Assembly: GCA_019636875.1 (NCBI GenBank)
Contig: JAHBWR010000008.1
Coordinates: 1 to 63,817 of the forward strand
Reading direction: 5' to 3'
DNA: 63,817 bases
Source of the DNA: Nitrospira sp.
GTDB taxonomy: Bacteria; Nitrospirota; Nitrospiria; Nitrospirales; Nitrospiraceae
Below, piece after piece: positions 1-7,473 of this stretch. A program made the position numbers and the translations under genes. The notes under the pieces were generated by a model. It was not told where the DNA came from and ran no database searches. It worked only from the letters and a program-made list of their open reading frames with translations. Every line of letters starts with the position of its first letter. The stretch's first letter is position 1.

Positions 1-1
1 T

Positions 2-133
2 TTTAAGAAGCTGAAGGAATTTTTAGACAAGAACACCACACCAGCCGAGCCAACCAGCACAGCCCCTACCCAAGCCGCACGAGTCTTGAAGATCGAATCG
101 CCTCAGCCTGCGCAGATGGATTTGTTCAGGTAG
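2..133 (+). CDS. C-terminal fragment of a protein ending in a sliding-clamp-type motif
   Basis: An open frame enters from the left edge and stops with TAG at 131-133, giving 43 residues of an otherwise unseen protein. The first part is charged and helical, followed by a Pro/Thr/Ala-rich linker. The last residues include QMDLF, which fits the QxxLF consensus that many DNA-metabolism proteins use to bind the beta sliding clamp. A terminal clamp motif on a flexible tail would suit a repair or replication protein such as MutS or a translesion polymerase, but the fragment is too short to choose between them. The plus-strand orientation is opposite to the following genes. Confidence 0.5.
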   Translation, partial: FKKLKEFLDKNTTPAEPTSTAPTQAARVLKIESPQPAQMDLFR

Positions 134-143
134 CCTGACTGCT

Positions 144-419
144 TCAAGGCTTTCGACCAAACACCGAGCGGTGGCTGACCCACTGCCTTTTCTCAGCCTG
201 CTTCAAGGATCGACGGAGCGTGTGCATCGATTTCTGATCACTCAAGATCTCAACCGTCTCCATGAGCCCCTCAAACTGATCCATGCTCAAGAGCACAGCC
301 GAAGGCACGCCACCGCACGTAATGGCAACGACGGCTTGCCGATGCTTCATCCGGTGGATCAAGCTCGACAATCTATTCTTGGCCTTACTGATGGAAACAA
401 TCTCACTGACGTGTGGCAT
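144..419 (-). CDS. Orphan Phd/YefM-type antitoxin
   Basis: This 91-residue protein has the Phd/YefM antitoxin layout. A beta-alpha N-terminal half binds DNA (VSISKAKNRLSSLIHR, then a VAITCGGVPSAVLLS strand-turn-strand) and is followed by a helix and a charged C-terminal tail that normally wraps the toxin. The ATG at 417-419 is chosen because AGGAGG sits five bases upstream; the GTG six bases further out lies inside that ribosome binding site. Antitoxins of this family usually precede a RelE/YoeB or Doc toxin. Here the downstream side (below 144) holds only the tail of an opposite-strand gene, so no partner is visible. The family call is fairly sure; the lack of a toxin is seen directly. Confidence 0.75.
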   Translation of the reverse strand: MPHVSEIVSISKAKNRLSSLIHRMKHRQAVVAITCGGVPSAVLLSMDQFEGLMETVEILSDQKSMHTLRRSLKQAEKRQWVSHRSVFGRKP

Positions 420-589
420 AAGCACCTCCTACTCGCTTTATGGATTGCTATTACAATGGCCTCTTTGAGTTTGGCAAGCAAGCTCCGGATAAGGTGTTGT
501 CACGCTAGGTTTCTTGATCTCATGGCTTCAGAATGGAATTCTGGACAACGATTTCGGATACAAAGGGTAAAAGGACAATGCTCAAAGGG

Positions 590-3208
590 TTACGGAAGGT
601 CCTGGGCTAGACGGAAGCCAATGTTATTGCTTCGGTTACCGGCGCCGATCCAGTTCCGGTTCGACGCACGAAGGGACTCCGGTGGATAATTCCAGGAACC
701 ACCACGGACCACGCGCAGGTTGCAACTCCTTTCGTCGGCTCCCAGCCATGCCGATCCGTCTCTCGGTGCTCGTTCATAGCTGCTATGCTGGCAATCCTCG
801 ACCCATTCAAAGACATTGCCGCTGAGGTCTTCGATGCCTAACTCATTCGGCGCTTTCGTGCCGACTTCCGCTGTGCGGTTGCCAGAATTCTGAGCGAACA
901 CCGCGTATTGATCGAGATCTGATTCTTTGGAGGTGCCAGCCCAGGTGTGCTGCTTGGCACTACTGCGCGCCGCATATTCCCATTCCGATTCAGTCGGCAA
1001 GCGATAGTGCAAGCCGGTTTGCTTTGACAACCACTCCGCATAGGTCTTCGCCTCGTCCCACGAGACATTAATCACTGGCCGATTGCTACGCCCCCATCCC
1101 TGATCACCGGGCAAAGGCTTTCCCTTGGTAATGGCAAAGCGGTCATACTCTTTAAAGGTGCCTTCATACCGTCCCATGGCGAAAGCCTTGATCGTCACCT
1201 GATGCACCGGATTGCGCCATGAGTCTCCTAACTTCTCCACATCGCCCATCTGAAAGGTCCCCGCTGGGATTTGCACCATCTGGGGGGACACATGAATGCT
1301 GACAAAAATCGATTGAATCTTGAGGGCGGCTTGATCCACAGTATAGCCTTTTTGCCAGAGCCACGTCGTTCCGCCGATCAGCCAGAGCACGACACCAGCT
1401 CCGATGGCGGCGACCGCACGCGCCCTGGTTCGCCGGTTTTGACTCGCGGTGATGAACCCTCGTTCGTCGGACGAAAACGACTCGGGCTTCTTCTTGAGCC
1501 ATGCCTCTGCTTCACGCAGTGGCAAGCCACGAAGAAGCAAGTCCGTGCTTCGTTGCCCCGCATCCCATTCCTTCTTCATCATGTTCAGCCGCTGTTGCCA
1601 GACCAGGAACTGACGGTCGGCATCGACCCAACCCTTGAGATGGGACCAATGACGGACCAGCGCTTCATGGGACACTTCGACAGTATCCTCCACACTGCTG
1701 GCTAGCCGTGATGTCACCACCAGTCGCTCATCAGCCAATGTTTTGACGAGGCTCTGTGCTTCCACCCCCAATTCACTGGACGTGGCACGACGCCTGGTGT
1801 CCGCCTCTCCCTCTCCCGGCCGAACCAGGCGGAGGAAGATCTGCTGTACCCGCCGCTGATCTTGAGCGTTTAAGCGGCTGAAGATCGAATCAGCCTTCGC
1901 TGCGATTGCCCCTTCGAGCTGACCCATCGCACGATAGGCCTCATGATGGAGCTCTCCACCACGCCGTTGCTCCCAGAGCTGGCGCAACACGAATTCCAGC
2001 AAGGGCAAATGGCCTGGTTCGTCGCTGGCTTGCTCCAACATGAGATCAACCAGACCGGCCTCAAACGTCAGACCAACTTTCTTGGCCGGCTCTTCGATGG
2101 CGAGGCGCAATTCTTGTCGGTTCATCGGGCCCAGATTTACCTGAGCGCCTTGCACTCGGTCCGACAATGGCCGGTAATCGGTAATGGCGCGGCCAAAGAA
2201 GTCTCCTCGCAGGGTGAGCACAGTATTCAGCTTTGTGGTTGCTGTAGCCTCCAGAATGTTGTCGATGAAGCAGCGCCTGGTTGCTTCCTCTTCACAGAGC
2301 GTGAATAGTTCTTCCCACTGGTCAGCGATGAGCATGAGACTATCCGTGCCCGGCTGTTTGGCGAGTACGCGATCGACGACTTCGCGCAACTTGATGGTCC
2401 GACTGAGCAGGCCCTCGGCCAGCTTGCTGATTTCGATCAACCGATCGGTTTCTGTCATGTCCGGTTCAAGAAGCGGCATGATCACCGCCGCCAATGCATG
2501 GACCGGACGATCAGTTGGTACGATCGTTGCCACCTCCCAGACGCGATCACGACCTTTACGCAGCTCCGGCACCAGCCCTGCCCTAACGACCGATGACTTG
2601 CCCCTCCCCGAGGCCCCAACGACCGCCACAAGACTATGCTGTTGCACCGCACTCACGAGCTGGGCAATAGCCGCTTCGCGCCCAAAGAAGAACGGCGCAT
2701 CCTCCTCGCGGAAATAGAGCAGACCTCGGTAGGGGCAAATCGTCGCGAGCGTGTTGCGGACTGTCTCCAGTGCATCCGGCCCTGGAGGCTTCCTGTAAAT
2801 GGCATGGGCAAGTGTGTTCAGCAGAACCGGATCGTCAGCACCAGCCCGGAAATCGACCCAGGTATTCTGGCTCAAGAACCCAAGCGGCGGTTCGGCTCCG
2901 GGCAATAAGACAGGGATGACTGGAAACTTCTGGCCCTGACGCTCGGCAGCGACCTGTCGTTCGAGCGCAAGATACTGTTCCCGCTGCTGCCACGGCCCCA
3001 TCTCGCCCTGGCCAAGGCAGATGGCAACGGCACTGCAGCGGGCCAGCGTCGTTTCTAATGCCTTCGGCCAGGATTGTCCCGGCGTCAGATACCACCGGTC
3101 GAGAAAGACCTCAAGCTTCTGCCCACGCAACCAATTCGCAAGCGATTCGACCTGCGTATGGTCTCGCCAGTGGTAGCTGAGGAAGACATCAAAGTGATTC
3201 GCCGTCAT
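590..3208 (-). CDS. TIR - nSTAND NTPase - transmembrane - FGE/C-type-lectin-fold protein
   Basis: This 872-residue multidomain protein starts with a TIR domain (about 1-135; FDVFLSYHWRDH start, likely catalytic Glu77 in WQQRE). An nSTAND1-type NTPase follows (about 158-520; CPYRGL entry, FFGRE, Walker A GASGRGKSS at 198-206, Walker B LMLIADQWEELF at 291-302). A single membrane helix spans about 598-618 after an RRTRAR stretch. The C-terminus is an FGE/SUMF-fold domain (about 640-868; IPAGTFQMGD, RLPTESEWEYAAR, GNVFEW, RGGSW, GFRLA). The two active-site cysteines of true formylglycine-generating enzymes are missing, so this domain is probably a binding module. TIR domains with this glutamate cleave NAD+ in many defence proteins, and STAND proteins oligomerise on ligand binding. 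The positive-inside rule puts TIR and STAND in the cytoplasm and the FGE fold outside. No obvious ribosome binding site precedes the ATG. Domain calls are firm; the defence role is inference. Confidence 0.88.
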   Translation of the reverse strand: MTANHFDVFLSYHWRDHTQVESLANWLRGQKLEVFLDRWYLTPGQSWPKALETTLARCSAVAICLGQGEMGPWQQREQYLALERQVAAERQGQKFPVIPVLLPGAEPPLGFLSQNTWVDFRAGADDPVLLNTLAHAIYRKPPGPDALETVRNTLATICPYRGLLYFREEDAPFFFGREAAIAQLVSAVQQHSLVAVVGASGRGKSSVVRAGLVPELRKGRDRVWEVATIVPTDRPVHALAAVIMPLLEPDMTETDRLIEISKLAEGLLSRTIKLREVVDRVLAKQPGTDSLMLIADQWEELFTLCEEEATRRCFIDNILEATATTKLNTVLTLRGDFFGRAITDYRPLSDRVQGAQVNLGPMNRQELRLAIEEPAKKVGLTFEAGLVDLMLEQASDEPGHLPLLEFVLRQLWEQRRGGELHHEAYRAMGQLEGAIAAKADSIFSRLNAQDQRRVQQIFLRLVRPGEGEADTRRRATSSELGVEAQSLVKTLADERLVVTSRLASSVEDTVEVSHEALVRHWSHLKGWVDADRQFLVWQQRLNMMKKEWDAGQRSTDLLLRGLPLREAEAWLKKKPESFSSDERGFITASQNRRTRARAVAAIGAGVVLWLIGGTTWLWQKGYTVDQAALKIQSIFVSIHVSPQMVQIPAGTFQMGDVEKLGDSWRNPVHQVTIKAFAMGRYEGTFKEYDRFAITKGKPLPGDQGWGRSNRPVINVSWDEAKTYAEWLSKQTGLHYRLPTESEWEYAARSSAKQHTWAGTSKESDLDQYAVFAQNSGNRTAEVGTKAPNELGIEDLSGNVFEWVEDCQHSSYERAPRDGSAWLGADERSCNLRVVRGGSWNYPPESLRASNRNWIGAGNRSNNIGFRLAQDLP

Positions 3209-3366
3209 CGTCCGTAATGGAACAAGAGTGAGGGCACTATTCGAATCTCAATCTTTTCCCAAACGTAAGCAATGAGAATGCCGTGCAGTGGGCAGCTCCC
3301 CTGTACAGCTGTGTCTTCATAAAGGGTGTTATGTCGCAACCGACAACACGGGTAGCCTGTAACTTG

Positions 3367-3409
3367 ATGGTATCCATTCAGATACGACATGTATCCGCTT
3401 AGATACCAT
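3367..3409. promoter_or_regulatory. Tandem phased operator (four GTATC/GATAC half-sites)
   Basis: Half-sites GTATC (3370-3374), GATAC (3381-3385), GTATC (3391-3395) and GATAC (3402-3406) alternate in orientation with centres 11, 10 and 11 bp apart, about one helical turn. They form two dimer sites of the form GTATC-N6-GATAC with a 21-bp period; the outermost arms extend to an 8-bp inverted repeat ATGGTATC/GATACCAT. The site lies about 160 bp upstream of the TIR-STAND gene and just after the DUF3616 stop codon. It looks like a cooperative repressor or activator site for the TIR-STAND gene. A role as a transcription terminator is less likely because no T-run follows. Confidence 0.5.
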
Positions 3410-3433
3410 ACGTAGGATCGGTTAGGGAACCAG

Positions 3434-4573
3434 CTATGTCCGGCTTTTGAGGTTGCCAGTCAACGGAATCAGATCCGCCGTGAGTGTACAATCGTTTGAT
3501 TGGCGCTTCTTGGGGATGGAATCGTAGACCACCATGAGCGAATCAGGAGGGCCACCATTGGATGAGAACAATGTCATGCCTTCGGCATGGCCAACATCAT
3601 TTCCGTGTGGAATCTCTAGCAGACACTCCAAGTCCTTCTTCGCAACCATCCTCTCCCCTTTGGGGTCAGCGCCGCCTTTCCACCGGAACACCTTCACCGG
3701 TCCATCGAGGCTCATGGTCGGCCCAGCAAGGATGAGCAGATCAGGACCCTGAGCACAAAGATCTCGGATACCGAGACCTTCAAGGTGAAGGAAATGCTTT
3801 CGATAGCGACGGCCCTTCGGCCCAATGGACTTTAATTTCAGAAACCCTGGACGTTTACCATTCGCTTTAAGTTCGAGTTCCACTATCACGGCCCAGCCAC
3901 GCAAGACCGGTCCACGCAGTCCGAGAAAAACGCGCTTCCCAACGACAGCCAAGCCTTCAATATCGAACCCATTATCCTTACCCGGGATATCAAGAAACGG
4001 TCCCAGGTGTTCGTCATGGCACAATGCCTTAGTCAGGTCACTCCCTCGATCGTCGCCTGGCAACTGAGCGGCCACCAGCTTCTCTCCATCCCACGTCGCC
4101 TTTTTGGCTAACGTCGGTGTTCCGTTGGCTTCCTCGACAGGAATACGGGCCAGGAGATAGCGATTGCCGGTCCGGCTGACCTGCTGCAATTGCTGCCGTG
4201 CCTTCTTATCACCTTCACCCAATTCTGGTTTACTCCGGATGAGACTATGGGAGCCGATCAACCAAAGATAGCCGTCTGCATAGGCCAGCCCTTCCACATC
4301 CACTTCAGGCTGATTCTTCGAGCTCTTTACCTTTTCCGGGAGATGAAGAAAGTTCGCAAGAGGAAATCGCTCATGGCAACCGAATGTCATGATACCGGGC
4401 TTGTGGCTCTTGATGGGTGTGAGTCGTTCAAGACTAGTGCCTTCATCGTTGGTGACCCAGAGTGTATCCGCGATCTGCGCCACGGCGGACAGGCCATCTC
4501 GTAGCCCTTTGTCTTTACTGATTCGATTGAGTTTGGGATGCAACAACAGCGTGATGTTCGTCGGCAGGTTCAT
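3434..4573 (-). CDS. DUF3616 domain protein
   Basis: This 379-residue protein shows the repeated pattern of DUF3616 proteins: VDVEGLAYADGYLWLIGSH, then FDIEGLAVVGKRVFLGLRG, HLEGLGIRD and GHAEGMTLF. Each block has an EGL/EGM signature in a probable beta-propeller blade. No signal peptide or membrane segment is seen, so it is probably cytoplasmic. The biochemical function of the family is unknown. It sits 29 bp downstream of the unknown 151-residue gene on the same strand, so the two may be co-transcribed. No clear ribosome binding site precedes the ATG. Confidence 0.8.
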   Translation of the reverse strand: MNLPTNITLLLHPKLNRISKDKGLRDGLSAVAQIADTLWVTNDEGTSLERLTPIKSHKPGIMTFGCHERFPLANFLHLPEKVKSSKNQPEVDVEGLAYADGYLWLIGSHSLIRSKPELGEGDKKARQQLQQVSRTGNRYLLARIPVEEANGTPTLAKKATWDGEKLVAAQLPGDDRGSDLTKALCHDEHLGPFLDIPGKDNGFDIEGLAVVGKRVFLGLRGPVLRGWAVIVELELKANGKRPGFLKLKSIGPKGRRYRKHFLHLEGLGIRDLCAQGPDLLILAGPTMSLDGPVKVFRWKGGADPKGERMVAKKDLECLLEIPHGNDVGHAEGMTLFSSNGGPPDSLMVVYDSIPKKRQSNDCTLTADLIPLTGNLKSRT

Positions 4574-4602
4574 ATGCTGGGTAGCCAGCGTGGTGCAGTT
4601 TC

Positions 4603-5058
4603 TCAGGCTTTCGACTGTTCCATCGTGGAAGAATCCGATTCCGGCGATTCCTTTTCCGAATCTTCAGCAGGTTTCTCTTCTTCCGGCACATCAAACCACT
4701 GGACCAGCATCTCTTCCCACCAGGCTGTGGTCACATCGTCTCCTGGATCGGTACCGAGAAAGGCCACATCCTCTTGTTTGATGGATGCACCGACAAGCTG
4801 TGGCTGAAATTTTGCGCGATTGATGACTTCTTTCGTGGCATAGCCGCCGATGATCCAGGAGTCGGGGTCGGCTCGCCGGGACTTGTACGCCTTCAAACCC
4901 TGTTTGAGGTACATGAAGATCTGCTGCTGAACCGGATCTGCGACGCCGGATTGGGGCAAACTCAGGGTTTTCTCGATCTGTTTGCGCCAATGCCGATCGT
5001 CGTAGCGCGATGTAATCAGCTGCAGCATTTGTTTTCCGAGTTCTTGGTCAAGCGGCAT
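4603..5058 (-). CDS. Hypothetical protein, 151 aa
   Basis: I do not recognise this protein. It is mostly alpha-helical and charged in the N-terminal half (PLDQELGKQML to KQGLKAYKSRR), has a central stretch with SWIIGGYATKEVINR, and ends in a very acidic, Ser/Glu-rich tail of about 25 residues. There is no signal peptide or membrane helix. The frame lies between two same-strand genes at sensible spacing and has coding-like composition. Its position directly before the DUF3616 gene suggests a shared transcript. No function can be assigned. Confidence 0.7.
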   Translation of the reverse strand: MPLDQELGKQMLQLITSRYDDRHWRKQIEKTLSLPQSGVADPVQQQIFMYLKQGLKAYKSRRADPDSWIIGGYATKEVINRAKFQPQLVGASIKQEDVAFLGTDPGDDVTTAWWEEMLVQWFDVPEEEKPAEDSEKESPESDSSTMEQSKA

Positions 5059-5208
5059 ATTGGATTCTTTCTCTGCTATCCACCATTCACGAGGCTAATC
5101 AAAATGACTTTCCGGCAAGACGGCAGGGAGGTCGGCGACTGAGGCGTACCTTCGGAGGTGCGTCGCAGGGAGACGACCGACTGAAAACGAAGCCAGAGGT
5201 CATGTTCA

Positions 5209-5913
5209 TCACCCGAGATGCTGCTTGAAGAACGCCTTCGTTCTAGCCCACGCATCTTTCGCCGCCTCAGGACGATGAACAGATGGATCAGTGTCCCGGA
5301 AAAACGCATGTGGCGCGCCCGGATAGGTCTTGATCTCTCCGGGTTTGTTGTATTTCTTCAATGCCGCCGCCAGTCGTTGCACATCGGCCTTTGTAATCCA
5401 GCCGTCGTCCTCACCGTAGAGATAGAGGACCGGACAGGCTAGCTTCTGGATCGGTGTATCAGGATTCGGCACTTGACCATAGAACGGCACCGCCGCTTTG
5501 ATCTCCGGATTGATGCAGGGTAGCATGAGTGCGTAGGACCCGCCCATGCAAAAGCCGGTGATGCCGATCTTGGCCGCATTGACTTCAGGAACTGATTTCA
5601 GATAAGCCACCGTCGCATTCAGATCGGCGAGCCCGTCCTCCTGCTTCAACGTGTTCATGAGTTTGCCGGCTTCCCCAGCGTCTGTCGTCAGCGCGTGGCC
5701 CATGCGGGAATACAGATCCGGTGCAATACCGACGTAGCCTTCCGCCGCATAGCGCCGTGCAATATCCTTTATATGGTCCGTGAGCCCCCACCATTCTTGG
5801 ACAATGATAATGGTCGGTCGTTTTTCCTTCGTCTGTGGAGCGGCCACGAAGGCCGTCATACTCACTTTTCCACTCTGGTACTGTACGGTGGTCTCTCGAA
5901 TGGATTCAGCCAT
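5209..5913 (-). CDS. Dienelactone hydrolase family protein
   Basis: This 234-residue alpha/beta hydrolase belongs to the dienelactone hydrolase family. The nucleophile elbow is GFCMGG with Cys122, as in dienelactone hydrolases rather than the serine of most lipases. Asp170 (in EDDGW) and His202 (in GAPHAF) complete the triad, and the conserved glutamate region appears as QEWWGL around residue 40. Length is normal for the family. GGAGGTG six bases before the ATG gives a strong ribosome binding site. The natural substrate cannot be told: many chromosomal members are general carboxylesterases. No aromatic-degradation genes are nearby. Confidence 0.9.
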   Translation of the reverse strand: MAESIRETTVQYQSGKVSMTAFVAAPQTKEKRPTIIIVQEWWGLTDHIKDIARRYAAEGYVGIAPDLYSRMGHALTTDAGEAGKLMNTLKQEDGLADLNATVAYLKSVPEVNAAKIGITGFCMGGSYALMLPCINPEIKAAVPFYGQVPNPDTPIQKLACPVLYLYGEDDGWITKADVQRLAAALKKYNKPGEIKTYPGAPHAFFRDTDPSVHRPEAAKDAWARTKAFFKQHLG

Positions 5914-6028
5914 TGTTCACCTCCACGCCGTTACACGTGTGTTGTGCTGGGTCCTGAGTGCGGGAGAGAGGAGGGAGGAAAGACCGAATCGGCACCCAAG
6001 GATTCACTCCCTAGCACTTGTTCAATTC

Positions 6029-7408
6029 TTAGTTGCCCGCCACCATCATCTCAGAGATCTTCAGCGTCGGGCTGGTGATGCGCCCTCGAAACACCAGATC
6101 GCTCCCGACGATTTCGATATCCTTCAACATCTGTTTCAGATTGCCCGCGATGGTAATTTCTTCGACCGGATAGGCCAACTCTCCGTTTTCGATCCAAAAC
6201 CCTGCGGCTCCGCGGGAATAATCGCCGGTCACCATATTGATGCCAAATCCGATCAACTCAGTGATGTACAGACCGTCCTTCACCGACCCGATGATCTCCT
6301 GTGCCCTCTTCGTTCCAGGAACCAGGTAAAAGTTCGTCGGACCGACTGAAGGACTTTCCCCCACGCTCCGGGACGCATTTCCGGTCGACGGCAATCCGAG
6401 CTTTTTCCCAGAATAGGTATCGAGCATATAACTCTTGAGTACCCCACGTTCCACAATCGTATTCTTGCGAGTGGCCAACCCTTCCCCATCGAACGGGCGA
6501 GACCCCAGCCCACCGACCATGCGGCCATCGTCATACACCGTGATCAGCTCGGATGCGATCGTTTGCCCCAGTTTGTCGAGAAGAAAGGACGCACGCTTGT
6601 AGAGCCCATAGCCTGACACTGCACCGCAAAGGTTTGCGAGCAAGCTTCCAGCCGTCTCCTGATCGAACACGACCGGAATTCGTTTTGTCGAGACCTTGCG
6701 CGCGCCTAAGCGCCGAACAGCCCGTTTTGCCGCCTCTTGTCCGATCGATTCCGCGGAGGCCAACCGCCCGAACTTGCGCTGTACCTCGTACCACGCATCA
6801 CGTTGCATGGCGCCCGTTTCAGAATCGGTGGCAATAGGAGAAACGGACAGGGAAAAGCTTGAACTCTTGTAGGATCCGACGAACCCATGACTATTCGCCA
6901 GCACCACCCGTCCTGAGGATGAATCGAACTCTGCACCCTCCGAGTTGGTCACTCGCTTGTCGGTCGCGAACGCCGCAGCTTCACCTCGTTTCGCCCAGTC
7001 GATCTGCGTCTCCGTATCGAGCACGGTGTCATCATACAGATCAAGGTTTGGCTGATCTGTGGCCATCTGCGCAGCATCGGGCAATCCCGACACCGTATCC
7101 TCGACCACCGCCCCTGCCAAGGTACAGGTATCTTCGACGAGCCGTTCAAGGGATTCGTGTGAAAAATCAGAGGTAGAGGTTGTCGCCGACCGTTTTCCGA
7201 TGAAGACACGAAGGCCGAGCCGCTTCTCCCGTGCCTTGGTCAATCGATCGACGGCACCAACCCGAACCTGGACGGAAAGGGTCTCTCCATCAGCCACCAC
7301 GATATCCGCTTCCGTCGCGCCACAGGTCTTCGCGCGAGCGAGGACGTCCGACGCGAGTTGGGCGTACCCGTTCGCTATTTCTACTGGAACCGAAATTTTC
7401 TTAGCCAT
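6029..7408 (-). CDS. pmbA: TldE/PmbA, non-metal subunit of the TldD/TldE protease
   Basis: This 459-residue protein belongs to the PmbA/TldD family and lacks the HExxxH zinc motif found in its upstream neighbour, which identifies it as the TldE (PmbA) partner. The N-terminal domain carries the SVQVRVGAVDRLTKAREKRLGLRVF block typical in TldE, and the C-terminal half has the NASRSVGESPSVGPTNFYL region. In other bacteria TldD and TldE form a heterodimeric tunnel protease that degrades unfolded peptides and trims ribosomally made peptides such as microcin B17, and it also affects the CcdA antitoxin. It follows tldD by 65 bp on the same strand, so co-expression is likely. No good ribosome binding site was seen before the ATG. 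Confidence 0.92.
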   Translation of the reverse strand: MAKKISVPVEIANGYAQLASDVLARAKTCGATEADIVVADGETLSVQVRVGAVDRLTKAREKRLGLRVFIGKRSATTSTSDFSHESLERLVEDTCTLAGAVVEDTVSGLPDAAQMATDQPNLDLYDDTVLDTETQIDWAKRGEAAAFATDKRVTNSEGAEFDSSSGRVVLANSHGFVGSYKSSSFSLSVSPIATDSETGAMQRDAWYEVQRKFGRLASAESIGQEAAKRAVRRLGARKVSTKRIPVVFDQETAGSLLANLCGAVSGYGLYKRASFLLDKLGQTIASELITVYDDGRMVGGLGSRPFDGEGLATRKNTIVERGVLKSYMLDTYSGKKLGLPSTGNASRSVGESPSVGPTNFYLVPGTKRAQEIIGSVKDGLYITELIGFGINMVTGDYSRGAAGFWIENGELAYPVEEITIAGNLKQMLKDIEIVGSDLVFRGRITSPTLKISEMMVAGN

Positions 7409-7473
7409 CAGTGCGTTGCATCAATGCGTTAACCATTGCTCATCGATCAGTGAAACTTTCACAGATAGCGTGG

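Noticed and set aside
1..590. Retroelement template repeat or reverse transcriptase beside the variable end of the TIR-STAND gene
   Set aside because: I compared the flank with the 590-720 region and saw no near-copy, and there is no frame large enough for a reverse transcriptase.
640..900. Active formylglycine-generating enzyme or sulfatase activator
   Set aside because: The fold is present but the two active-site cysteines after RGGSW are missing, and no sulfatase is nearby.
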